Assembly (NCBI GenBank): GCA_013697245.1
Contig: JACCXH010000026.1
Span: 1-64,000 of the forward strand
Direction: 5' to 3'
DNA length: 64,000 bases
Origin: Bacteroidota bacterium
GTDB lineage: Bacteria; Bacteroidota; Bacteroidia; B-17B0; Aurantibacillaceae
In this document: positions 10,858 to 18,545 of the stretch, piece by piece
How the letters are laid out: the number at the start of each line of letters is the position of its first letter
Position numbering within the stretch: position 1 is the stretch's first letter
Notes under the pieces: generated by a model
Databases searched by the model: none
What the model was told of the DNA's origin: nothing
What the model saw: the letters and a program-made list of their open reading frames with translations, nothing else
Position numbers and translations under genes: made by a program

Positions 10858-12195
10858 CTAATTTAAAATCCTTAATTCGTTGGGAAAGTAGTTGTTTAGC
10901 CGGTTTGGCAGGATTTTGGCCCAACCCAAACCCTGATCTTTATAGCTTACTAATACTAATCCTTTTTCAGAACTTTGATGCTCAAAATTTTCTTTGCGCA
11001 AAAACCTGATCGCTTGCTCTTCATTTAGCTCTAATCTTGGCAAACCCTTATTAATTGCAATAATTAGGGCAAGTTCGTGGTTAGGAACCATGTCTTTCCC
11101 TTTAATCTCACCTATTACAGCGCCTGCTTTTTTAAAATAGAATTGCTTTTCGAAAGCGATTAAAAAGTTAAGCGCGGCTAAATTCAATAGATGAAAATTA
11201 TTGTTCTTTTTTACGATATGTTCATCAGAAAGACCTAAAAACGGCGCCAGTATTGATAGCTCCGCTTTTGAAACCTCGATGGTATTTTTCTTTTTTGGAA
11301 TAAACGGACTTTGTTCGCCGCTTTTTTTTCTTAAAGCTGCGCAAAAAAAACCTTCGCTTTTGGTTAAATGCGGATAAAATCTGTATCCATGGGCGGTTTC
11401 AACAATGCCCCATTCTTTTTTTACAGGCAAAGCAAGGTATTCAAGATCAAATTCTGTTATTAACCATTTCACTACTTCTTCATTCTCTTCGGCAGAATAA
11501 GAGCAGGTGCTGTAAACCAATATCCCATTCTCTTTTAACGAGGGCATAAGATCTTCCAGGATCTTTTTCTGGCGCACACTGCAGGCATTTACGCTCTCTT
11601 CGCTCCAGTGATCAATGGCATCAGGCTGTTTCCTAAAAAGTCCGCTACCACTGCAGGGCGCGTCAATTACAAGGGCATCAAAATAAGAAGTTAGTTCAGA
11701 AAATCGTTGCGTATCGTTATTGGTGACAACGGTATTATTGGTTCCCCATTTGCTGAGGTTATGGGTTAACACATCTGTTCTTGATTTAACAAACTCATTA
11801 GCTATCAGTAAACTATCCCGGTTAATTAAAGAATTTATCAAAGTACTTTTTCCTCCCGGCGAGGCGCAGGCATCCAGTATTTTTAAAGGTTCTGCAAGAT
11901 TTAATGTTTGTTTTAAAGCAAACTCAATAACCATGCTGCCAGGTTCCTGCACATAATAACAACCCGCCTGGAACAAGGGATCGTATGTAAAAGACGGACG
12001 TTTGTCCAGATAAAAACCTGCGTCGGTCCAGGGTATTTGGCCGTTCAATTCAAAATTAAGATCTGTTTTTTTGAAAGGATTTAAGCGAATAGATGTAATT
12101 TTATTTTCTTCGTTATGCGCCTCCACAAAGGCTTCAGCGTTAAAATGCTCAAACTGCGATAAGCTGTTTAAAAGTTGTTGCGGCAGTTTTGGCAT
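10858..12195 (-). CDS. RsmB/RsmF-type rRNA (cytosine-C5) methyltransferase
   Basis: This is a SAM-dependent RNA m5C methyltransferase of the NOL1/NOP2/Sun family, 445 residues. The SAM-binding motif DACASPGGKS lies at residues 108-117. The two catalytic cysteines are in APCSGSG (C181) and YSTCSYSAEENE (C231). A C-terminal segment of about 150 residues, after the catalytic core, resembles the RsmF-type PUA-like extension (ISL.PF.. to FLRKENFE), which favours RsmF over RsmB; the exact rRNA position cannot be read from the sequence. It is divergent from recX with a 22-base gap and is not part of the tRNA operon, whose promoter lies in the same upstream spacer. Confidence 0.88.
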   Translation of the reverse strand: MPKLPQQLLNSLSQFEHFNAEAFVEAHNEENKITSIRLNPFKKTDLNFELNGQIPWTDAGFYLDKRPSFTYDPLFQAGCYYVQEPGSMVIEFALKQTLNLAEPLKILDACASPGGKSTLINSLINRDSLLIANEFVKSRTDVLTHNLSKWGTNNTVVTNNDTQRFSELTSYFDALVIDAPCSGSGLFRKQPDAIDHWSEESVNACSVRQKKILEDLMPSLKENGILVYSTCSYSAEENEEVVKWLITEFDLEYLALPVKKEWGIVETAHGYRFYPHLTKSEGFFCAALRKKSGEQSPFIPKKKNTIEVSKAELSILAPFLGLSDEHIVKKNNNFHLLNLAALNFLIAFEKQFYFKKAGAVIGEIKGKDMVPNHELALIIAINKGLPRLELNEEQAIRFLRKENFEHQSSEKGLVLVSYKDQGLGWAKILPNRLNNYFPNELRILN

Positions 12196-12217
12196 ATTTA
12201 AATTTTAAACAGTTTCT

Positions 12218-12715
12218 TTGTTTGTGGATTTTTCGGAGCACAAAGTAAAGAAATTATTGCTAACGCCGGAAATGGCCGAGCATAAAATAAAGCAATGGTG
12301 CGCTTATCAGGAACGCTCGCAAAACGAGACCAGGTATAAGTTATACGAATATGGTATAAAGGAAAATGATGTAAACGATATTATTTCAAAATTAATAAGC
12401 GAGAATTTTTTAAACGACGAACGTTTTGCTTTGGCCCTGGCCGGCGGAAAATTCAGGATAAAACACTGGGGAAAGATCAAAATAAAAATAGAATTAAAAA
12501 AGCATAAGATCTCCGAATACTCTATCAAAAAGGCTTTGAGCGCTATTAATGATGAAGATTATTTAAAAACCATTACTTTAGTACTTGAAAAAAAACTGAG
12601 GCAGGCAAAAATAAATGACAAACAAAAATTATTTTATTCTACCTTAAATTATGCTGCTTCCCGTGGATTTGAAAGGGACCTGGCCATCGAACAATTAAAT
12701 AAATTATTGAAATAA
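12218..12715 (+). CDS. recX: Regulatory protein RecX
   Basis: RecX is a small helical-repeat protein that modulates RecA filaments. The ORF gives 165 residues from a TTG at 12218. Family features are AEHKIKQWCAYQERSQNETRYKLYEYG near the N-terminus, then ENFLNDERFALALAGGKFRIKHWGK and the terminal repeat ILNYAASRGFERDLAIEQL-like segment. The true start is unsure: TTG 12218, GTG 12224, TTG 12257 (LTPEMAEHKI) and ATG 12272 are all in frame. The ATG would cut just before the conserved first helix, so an upstream start is preferred. No recA lies nearby. Confidence 0.85.
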   Translation: MFVDFSEHKVKKLLLTPEMAEHKIKQWCAYQERSQNETRYKLYEYGIKENDVNDIISKLISENFLNDERFALALAGGKFRIKHWGKIKIKIELKKHKISEYSIKKALSAINDEDYLKTITLVLEKKLRQAKINDKQKLFYSTLNYAASRGFERDLAIEQLNKLLK

Positions 12716-12720
12716 ATAAA

Positions 12721-13509
12721 ATGAATTTAGATCTTAAAAATAAACGCGCTATTGTTTGTGGCAGTACACAAGGTATAGGTAAGGCTGTAGCCCTTGAACT
12801 GGCTGCCATGGGAGCCAACGTAACATTAATTGCGAGGAACGAACAGGCGTTAAAACAAACCAAATCAGAATTAAGTAATAACGGTTCGCAGCTACACTCC
12901 TATATATGTGCTGATTTTAGCGAGCCACAAAAATTAAAAGAACTGGTTGATCAATTCATTCAACGTAGTGGTCATGTAAATATTTTGGTGAACAACACTG
13001 GCGGTCCGCCGGCAGGACCAATTATAAATGCTAAAACAGAGGATTTTATCTCTGCCTTTAATAATCATTTGATCTGTAACCACATTCTAACTCAGGCCTG
13101 CATGGAAGGAATGAAACAAAGCGGTTACGGCAGAATAATAAACGTTATATCCACATCGGTTAAACAAGCCTTGCCAAATCTTGGTGTTAGCAATACTATC
13201 AGGGCCGCGGTGGGTAACTGGGCAAAAACAATGGCCAATGAATTGGGTAAATTTGGTATTACAGTAAATAATGTGCTTCCCGGAGCTACCGCCACACAAC
13301 GTTTATCGACCATCATCGAGAACAAGGCCTTAAAAACAAATTCAAATAACGACGCGGTTAAAAAAGAAATGCTGCACGAAATTCCACTCGGAAGATTTGC
13401 AGAAGCCTCTGAAGTTGCCGCTGCTGTTGCTTTTCTAGCCTCACCGGCCGCTGCATACATCAACGGCATTAACCTGCCAGTGGATGGAGGAAGAACAGCT
13501 TCTTTGTAG
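12721..13509 (+). CDS. Short-chain dehydrogenase/reductase family protein with an altered catalytic motif
   Basis: This is a Rossmann-fold SDR protein of 262 residues. The cofactor motif CGSTQGIG (residues 13-20), NNTGGP (91-96) and the C-terminal PVDGGRTA are typical of FabG-like enzymes. The serine of the active site is present (STS, 144-146). The usual Tyr-x-x-x-Lys pair is replaced: the segment LGVSNTIRAAV has Ser157 and Arg161 in those places. A known FabG-like subgroup carries this SNTIR form, so it may be a natural variant and not a broken gene, but oxidoreductase activity should not be assumed. It follows recX by five bases and is probably co-transcribed. Confidence 0.85.
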   Translation: MNLDLKNKRAIVCGSTQGIGKAVALELAAMGANVTLIARNEQALKQTKSELSNNGSQLHSYICADFSEPQKLKELVDQFIQRSGHVNILVNNTGGPPAGPIINAKTEDFISAFNNHLICNHILTQACMEGMKQSGYGRIINVISTSVKQALPNLGVSNTIRAAVGNWAKTMANELGKFGITVNNVLPGATATQRLSTIIENKALKTNSNNDAVKKEMLHEIPLGRFAEASEVAAAVAFLASPAAAYINGINLPVDGGRTASL

Positions 13510-13542
13510 AAATTAACAATCGTATGTTTATTACAGTTAACG

Positions 13543-13608
13543 CGTTGGTGTTACTAAAACGTTAGCGGCACTAAAAAACTCAGCCTTTACTTAAGGTATT
13601 TTAGTGCC
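13543..13608 (+). promoter_or_regulatory. Tandem repeat plus inverted repeat abutting the start of the next gene
   Basis: Two 17-base near-copies (CGTTGGTGTTACTAAAA at 13543-13559 and CGTTAGCGGCACTAAAA at 13560-13576) are followed by an inverted arm. GGCACTAAAA (13567-13576) pairs perfectly with TTTTAGTGCC (13599-13608), which ends immediately before the ATG at 13609. An inner CCTT/AAGG pair would extend the hairpin. It could mask translation initiation or be a repeat remnant. Confidence 0.5.
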
Positions 13609-15042
13609 ATGATAAAATACTTATTTATTTTAGTTAACGCGCTATCCGTTTTTATTTACAGTTTATTCGGTGGCGATAATGGAATTACCGTATCAGGAAA
13701 TATTCCAAAAACGATAACAGCCGGTCAGGAAGTGCCTATTGAACTTAAGATAACAAAAGGCAGCATGAGCGGTTTCGCTAAACTTCAGTTAGAACTACCC
13801 GAAGGGTTAAGCTTGAAAGAGCTTGATAACAAAGGCGCTAACTATAGTTACATGGATGGTGTGGCAAAATGGGTTTGGGCAAGTTTGCCAAGTGATGCGG
13901 ATATAATTATTAAAGCTACATTGGTTGCCGCTGCTACAACTTCGGGTGCAAAAACAATTGGTGCTAAATATTCTTTTGTTGAGAATAATGCAAAGCAGGT
14001 TGTTGAAATGGTGCCAATTGAAATTACAGTAGAAGCAGGAAACGGCTCTACAACTGCTGCTGTAACCCCAACAGAAACGCCTGTCAACACAAATACAACG
14101 TCAACTACTGTAACAGAAACGAACACACAAACATCTTCCAATAAAGAGCCTGCCGGAAATGTTTCGGTTGTTAGAAATATAACAAAAGGTGCTACAGATG
14201 GCGAATACATTATTAACTTAAAAGTAAAAAAAGGTGCTACACGTGGTTTTGCAAGATATAGCGATGATCTGCCAACAGGTGTTGTTGCCAAATCAATAAG
14301 CACTGATGGTAGTTCTTTTTCAGTTGCCGATGGTAAAGTAAAATTTGTTTGGGTGAGTGTTCTTTTAAAAGATGAATTAGACTTAGCTTATTCATTAACA
14401 AGCAGCAAAACTATTTTCATTAACTTAAAAGGTGAGTATTCTTATTTAGAAGATAATCAAAGTAAAAAATTCGTATTAGCACCGGAACAACTTGCTATTA
14501 CTATTAGCGAAGTAGTTGCTACAACTACTGTTGCCGCAACTACAACAACCGAACCGGTAAATACACAAACTGTTGCAACGGTAACTCCTACAGAAACAGC
14601 CGTTACACCAACGGTGGCAGTTGTAACACCAACTGAAGCTGTTGTTACACCTACTGTTGCAGTTGTAACTCCTACAGAAACTCTAGCAGTAGTTACGCCA
14701 ACCGAAACTCCTTCAAATAACAATGTAATTGAAACCGTTGCCAAACAAGAAGGTAATGTAAATTACATGGTACAAATTGGCGCATTTATCAACAGTAATG
14801 TAAGCGCATCCGCTTTAAAACAACGATTCAGAATTTCAGACGCTGTTAAAAGCGAATTTCAGGGAGGTTTTTCAAAGTTCATGGTTGGCTCACACAGCCA
14901 ATACAAAGGCGCCCGCGATCAAAGAGAAACTATAAGGAACAACAACGGTGTGAAAGGTGCTTTTGTTGTTGCCTATAATCAAAGTAAGCGTATTACAGTT
15001 CAGGAAGCATTGATGATTAGTAATCAAAAATGGTATAAATAG
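13609..15042 (+). CDS. Secreted envelope protein with two Ig-like repeats and a SPOR-like C-terminus
   Basis: The product is 477 residues with an N-terminal hydrophobic signal segment (LFILVNALSVFIYSLF). It then has two related beta-rich domains of about 115 residues (roughly 27-145 and 185-300). Each contains ITKG...GFA...LP.G and a W-V or F-V-W strand, so an internal duplication is visible. A Thr/Pro/Val-rich linker with VVTPTE-type repeats covers about 300-375. The last ~90 residues (MVQIGAFINSNVSASALKQRF) look like a SPOR-type module, the fold that binds septal or denuded peptidoglycan in known families. It is 35 bases upstream of another SPOR-repeat protein, suggesting a joint role at the cell envelope. 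Function otherwise unknown. Confidence 0.6.
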   Translation: MIKYLFILVNALSVFIYSLFGGDNGITVSGNIPKTITAGQEVPIELKITKGSMSGFAKLQLELPEGLSLKELDNKGANYSYMDGVAKWVWASLPSDADIIIKATLVAAATTSGAKTIGAKYSFVENNAKQVVEMVPIEITVEAGNGSTTAAVTPTETPVNTNTTSTTVTETNTQTSSNKEPAGNVSVVRNITKGATDGEYIINLKVKKGATRGFARYSDDLPTGVVAKSISTDGSSFSVADGKVKFVWVSVLLKDELDLAYSLTSSKTIFINLKGEYSYLEDNQSKKFVLAPEQLAITISEVVATTTVAATTTTEPVNTQTVATVTPTETAVTPTVAVVTPTEAVVTPTVAVVTPTETLAVVTPTETPSNNNVIETVAKQEGNVNYMVQIGAFINSNVSASALKQRFRISDAVKSEFQGGFSKFMVGSHSQYKGARDQRETIRNNNGVKGAFVVAYNQSKRITVQEALMISNQKWYK

Positions 15043-15077
15043 ATTTTTTTTTCTATTTTTACATTAATTAATTCTTT

Positions 15078-17474
15078 ATGAGGAAACTAATACTTCTTAC
15101 TATATTTTTAGTTTCTGTAACTGTTCACGCTCAAACAGATACTTCGCTTAATTTTTCCCCTTTAGACAAATTATCGCCCGATGAATTATTACAACATTAT
15201 ATCAACGAAAAAGAACCGGTTTCTTTATACAAAGGACCATTCGAAAAAGCAGGAGATTCTCTATACAATCAAATAAACCCTTTAACTATTCCTACACAAA
15301 CGGTTTATGCTGATGCTTTGTACAGGCAGGGAATTGAGATGGAAAACTCAAAGAGCAACCAGGAAGATACTACAGATAATGCCGATCAACAATTAAAGCC
15401 AAAGATCTCCATAGGCATGGGGCGTCTGGGTTATCATGGCGATCTTTACCAACGCCACTTTCAATCGCCACTTACCGCGCGAATGGCCTATGATCTTAAT
15501 ATCTCTCAACGTTTAACGCGTTATTTACAATTAAATTTTAATGTTATGTTTGGCAAATTAGGTGCCGATGAATATACGTTGAACAGGAATGAAAATTTTC
15601 AATCTGAGATCCGTGCCGGTGGCGTAAATTTAATGTACGACTTCGGAAATTTTATTCCGGATCTATATAAAGTAAGACCATTTGTTACTATTGGTGTTAC
15701 AGGTTTTGAATTTTTAAGTAAAACAGATCTTAAAGATAAGAACGGAAACACCTACTATTACTGGAGCGATGGAAGTATTAAAGATATGCCCGAAGGTACG
15801 GCAGGCTCGCAAAATGCAAAAGACCTTGTGCGTGATTATTATTATGAAACAGATATCAGAGAACGTAATGCCGATGGTTTTGGTAAATACCAAGAGAGAG
15901 CTTGGTCTATGCCAATTGGCGGCGGTGCTATTATAAAAGTGACGGATCGCGTTGATTTTAAATTGAATTTTCAATATTATTTTACAACAACCGATTATTT
16001 AGATGGCGTATCTAACAAAAGTGTTGGTAATAGGATAGGTACAAAACAAAAAGATAATTTTACTTACACCTCTTTTGCTTTACAATACGATCTGATTGCA
16101 AAACCGCGCCAACAGAAAAAACTGGGTAGAGATACACTTAACGATGCATTTTGGTTAGCCTTTGATAAAGAAGACAGGGATAAAGACGGTGTTGTAGATA
16201 TGATGGACGATTGCCAGGGAACGCCGGAAGGCGTGAAGGTAGACGCAAAAGGCTGTCCATTGGATGATGATAAAGATGGGATTCCGAATTACAGAGATGA
16301 TGAATTGGCAACGCCTTTGGGTGTGCCGGTGAATGAAAAAGGAGTTGGACAAACAGATGATTACTGGGCAGCATGGTATGCGCAATACTTAAATGATTCT
16401 ACAGGCATGGATAAAACAACGGAATATGTTGGAAATATCTTTGCGTTGAACAAGAAAAAAACAAAACTGGGTGTAGATAAAGAAGCCTATACAGTTGAAT
16501 TAATAAGGTACACAGGCTCCATACCAACAGATGAGTTGGCATTTTTATTAAGCATTGGCGATATTAATTCTACTACTTTAGATGATGGTACAACGGTAGT
16601 TTACACTTCGGGTAATTACGATAAAGTAAGTTCAGCTGTAAAACGCAGAGATGAATTTAGAAAAGATGGTAATAAGAGTGCGGGTGTATCAAGAATAAAA
16701 GGAAAAAATATTACCCAGGTTACTGATTCTGAATTAGCCGCATTAATTAAGAAGGAAGACGAAGAATTTGCTAAGCTTACCGCTTTAAATACTGCTACAG
16801 CAAATAACACAGGCACAAATACTGCAATTACAAATACAGCAGCTGTTAACACAAATACTGCCGCAGAGATAAGCGAAACGTTTAATAAAGCAGATGTGGT
16901 ATACCGTGTGCAGTTAGGCGCATTTAAAAATAAAATCTCAACCAGTGTATTTAATACCAGCGCCGGTGTGTTAGAATTAAAAACAGGCGAAAGCATTTTC
17001 CGTTATGTTACTAAAGGTTATAAAACTATTGATGAAGCGGCCGCCGTGCGAGCGGATCTTGTGGTACAAGGTTACAGCGATGCCTTTGTAACAGCCTATA
17101 AAGAAGGAAAACGTGTCGCCTTAAATACCACAAAGGCAACTGTAGATAAAAAATACAAGGAAGACTTGAACGAAGAAAAAATATTTAGCTCGGTTGACAA
17201 AAAATTAGTGACCTTTAAAATACAATTAGGCTCACTTAAAAAAGCGGCATTAGAAAAAATAATTGACGATAAATTTAAAGATCTGAAGGATGTAGAAAAA
17301 CAAACTACAGTTTCGGGTAGCATCCGCTATTCATCCGGTAACTTTAACCGTTACGATGCCGCAGAAAAATACCAAAAAGAGCTTGTAGACAAAGGTTTTT
17401 CTGATGCCTTTATCATTGCTACCTTTAAGAACGAGATCATCTCTATACAAGAGGCGATGGAGTTATTGAAGTAA
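15078..17474 (+). CDS. Outer-membrane beta-barrel-like protein with TSP3-type and SPOR-like repeats
   Basis: The product is 798 residues with a cleavable signal (MRKLILLTIFLVSVTVHAQ). Residues about 110-340 show alternating beta strands as in an outer-membrane barrel (PKISIGMGRLGYHGDL to FTYTSFALQYDL). A calcium-binding thrombospondin type 3-like segment follows at about 365-415 (DRDKDGVVDMMDDCQGTP, DDDKDGIPNYRDDE). A periplasmic region then carries a degenerate and two clear SPOR-like repeats: VVYRVQLGAFKNKIS near 615 and VTFKIQLGSLKKAAL near 713. The pair with the preceding gene (35-base gap) suggests an outer-membrane to peptidoglycan assembly, perhaps related to division or gliding; this is inference. 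Confidence 0.6.
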   Translation: MRKLILLTIFLVSVTVHAQTDTSLNFSPLDKLSPDELLQHYINEKEPVSLYKGPFEKAGDSLYNQINPLTIPTQTVYADALYRQGIEMENSKSNQEDTTDNADQQLKPKISIGMGRLGYHGDLYQRHFQSPLTARMAYDLNISQRLTRYLQLNFNVMFGKLGADEYTLNRNENFQSEIRAGGVNLMYDFGNFIPDLYKVRPFVTIGVTGFEFLSKTDLKDKNGNTYYYWSDGSIKDMPEGTAGSQNAKDLVRDYYYETDIRERNADGFGKYQERAWSMPIGGGAIIKVTDRVDFKLNFQYYFTTTDYLDGVSNKSVGNRIGTKQKDNFTYTSFALQYDLIAKPRQQKKLGRDTLNDAFWLAFDKEDRDKDGVVDMMDDCQGTPEGVKVDAKGCPLDDDKDGIPNYRDDELATPLGVPVNEKGVGQTDDYWAAWYAQYLNDSTGMDKTTEYVGNIFALNKKKTKLGVDKEAYTVELIRYTGSIPTDELAFLLSIGDINSTTLDDGTTVVYTSGNYDKVSSAVKRRDEFRKDGNKSAGVSRIKGKNITQVTDSELAALIKKEDEEFAKLTALNTATANNTGTNTAITNTAAVNTNTAAEISETFNKADVVYRVQLGAFKNKISTSVFNTSAGVLELKTGESIFRYVTKGYKTIDEAAAVRADLVVQGYSDAFVTAYKEGKRVALNTTKATVDKKYKEDLNEEKIFSSVDKKLVTFKIQLGSLKKAALEKIIDDKFKDLKDVEKQTTVSGSIRYSSGNFNRYDAAEKYQKELVDKGFSDAFIIATFKNEIISIQEAMELLK

Positions 17475-17478
17475 CTAC

Positions 17479-17571
17479 GGCCTCACCCTCCTGTCCCTCT
17501 CCAAAGGAGAGGGAAGATCAAGCCACAGTCCTGATAGCTATCTTGATCGCTGATCGCACAGATTTTATTTA
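17479..17571 (+). repeat. Left copy of a ~90-bp composite inverted repeat
   Basis: It starts five bases after the stop of the SPOR-repeat gene. In order it contains GGCCTCACCCT, the stem-loop CCCTCTCC-AAA-GGAGAGGG, AGATCAAGCCACAG, a degenerate GATAGCTATC palindrome (17529-17546) and CACAGATTTTATTTA. The same blocks occur in the same order, in reverse orientation, at 20371-20461. Together the two copies frame the accessory genes between them. Confidence 0.85.
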
Positions 17572-17592
17572 AAAATAAATTTCATATCTTTA

Positions 17593-17637
17593 ATGAGCAA
17601 AAAACAAATATTAGCAATTAATTACAAGCGCGTATGA
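17593..17637 (+). other. 14-codon ORF, possible gene-start remnant
   Basis: ATG AGC AAA AAA ... TGA encodes MSKKQILAINYKRV. It directly follows TATCTTTA (17585-17592), close to the Bacteroidota -7 motif. It may be the truncated start of a lost gene or chance. It lies between the left composite repeat and the GTTAGTGGC boundary at 17663-17671. Confidence 0.2.
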
Positions 17638-17720
17638 ACAGATAAGTAGCGCCTATCTGCAAGTTAGTGGCAATGTGTCGACAGACGCATTTTCGAAAAA
17701 AGTCCCTAACTTAGACGACA

Positions 17721-18164
17721 ATGAAACATGAAAAATATCAACTTGAGTCGGACAGAAAACAGTTATTATTTGAGTTCACAAGCACTGGACCAAAAGGCAA
17801 AATAAAAAAACAGGTTCAATACTCTGAGACAAATCTCAAAAATTATTATATACTTGCTTTCGGTGATCACGACGAAAAGACAAATGATATTGACGATACA
17901 GTAATTACAAACAATGGCGACAGTAGAAAAGTCCTGGCGACAGTCGCAGCGACAGTTTACGCTTTTACCTTTAAACACCCAGAAGCATGGGTTCATATCG
18001 AGGGTAGCACACATATCCGGACACGCTTATACAGAATGGGAATCACAAACAACATTCTCGAAATCAAAAAGGACTTTATTGTCAACGGACTAAAAGACGA
18101 CAAATGGCTTCCTTTTCGCCGTGGAGTTGAATATGAAGCATTTTTAATCAAACGAAAAAAGTAG
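17721..18164 (+). CDS. DUF6934-like protein of unknown function
   Basis: The product is 147 residues, soluble, and starts at an ATG ten bases after the motif TTAGACGACAATG region begins. Recognisable segments are LFEFTSTGPKGKIKKQVQY, YYILAFGD, NNGDSRKVLATVAATVYAF and IEGSTHIRTRLYRMGI. Together they match my memory of the DUF6934 family in Bacteroidota, whose role is not established. A 53-residue lysine-rich ORF starts 13 bases downstream and may be its partner, which would resemble a two-gene toxin-antitoxin or defence cassette; this is speculation. The gene sits in a cassette-like unit between GTTAGTGGC (17663) and an attC-like palindrome (18335 onward). Confidence 0.6.
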   Translation: MKHEKYQLESDRKQLLFEFTSTGPKGKIKKQVQYSETNLKNYYILAFGDHDEKTNDIDDTVITNNGDSRKVLATVAATVYAFTFKHPEAWVHIEGSTHIRTRLYRMGITNNILEIKKDFIVNGLKDDKWLPFRRGVEYEAFLIKRKK

Positions 18165-18172
18165 TATATTTG
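18165..18172 (+). promoter_or_regulatory. Possible -7 promoter element (TATATTTG)
   Basis: TATATTTG matches TAnnTTTG and lies immediately after the DUF6934-like stop codon, four bases before the ATG of the next small ORF. A TTTT (18142-18145) sits at the -33 distance. If active it would give a leaderless mRNA for the small ORF. No other evidence. Confidence 0.35.
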
Positions 18173-18176
18173 TATC

Positions 18177-18338
18177 ATGACAGTTTCAATCAAAAAATTG
18201 AATAAAACTAAGACTCCTATCGTTAAAATCAACGACAAGTTGAATAAGCTTGCTGAAAAAGTTCTGTTTCCGGAAAAACTTAGAAAAGCGAACGACACTC
18301 TAAAAAGAGTTGGACTTCCAAAAACACACAGCCGCTAA
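18177..18338 (+). CDS. Small basic protein downstream of the DUF6934-like gene
   Basis: This 53-codon ORF reads MTVSIKKLNKTKTPIVKIND and continues to GLPKTHSR. It is rich in Lys and Leu, predicted helical, with no membrane segment or signal. It is 13 bases after the DUF6934-like gene and ends right at the attC-like palindrome, as a cassette gene would. A TATATTTG element lies just upstream of its ATG. No family is recognised. The ATG, codon use and position support a real gene, but its size keeps confidence moderate. Confidence 0.5.
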   Translation: MTVSIKKLNKTKTPIVKINDKLNKLAEKVLFPEKLRKANDTLKRVGLPKTHSR

Positions 18339-18507
18339 CAGCAACTACAAGTAATTGGCACGGACGAGGTCATCACAAAGCCAATTTATTGCCTGCTTAG
18401 CAGACTTTTAATTTTCTTTTGACTTTGCTAACAAACATTTGTACATTTAATAAACATTTGTGGTTATAGACAGTTGAGTGTTCCAAACGCCAACTACTTG
18501 TAGTCGC
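18335..18507 (+). repeat. attC-like palindromic site 1 (3' end displaced by the IS110 element)
   Basis: GCTAAC at 18334-18339 is followed by the arm GCAACTACAAGTAATTGGC (18341-18359). This pairs with GCCAACTACTTGTAGTCGC (18489-18507) at 17 of 19 positions, about 170 bases end to end. The inner segment GCTAACAAACATTT (18427-18440) is alignable with GCTAAGAAACATTT (20289-20302) of site 2. The expected terminal GTTA.TGG of the site is found on the far side of the IS element (GTTAATGG, 19766-19773), as if the element split the site. Confidence 0.65.
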
Positions 18508-18545
18508 ATTCCAAGGTAAAAAACAAATCTTTTAACAATTATTTT

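Noticed and set aside
14560-14720. Simple-sequence repeat as a regulatory element
   Set aside because: The repeats are in-frame VVTPTE codons forming the Thr/Pro linker of a secreted protein.
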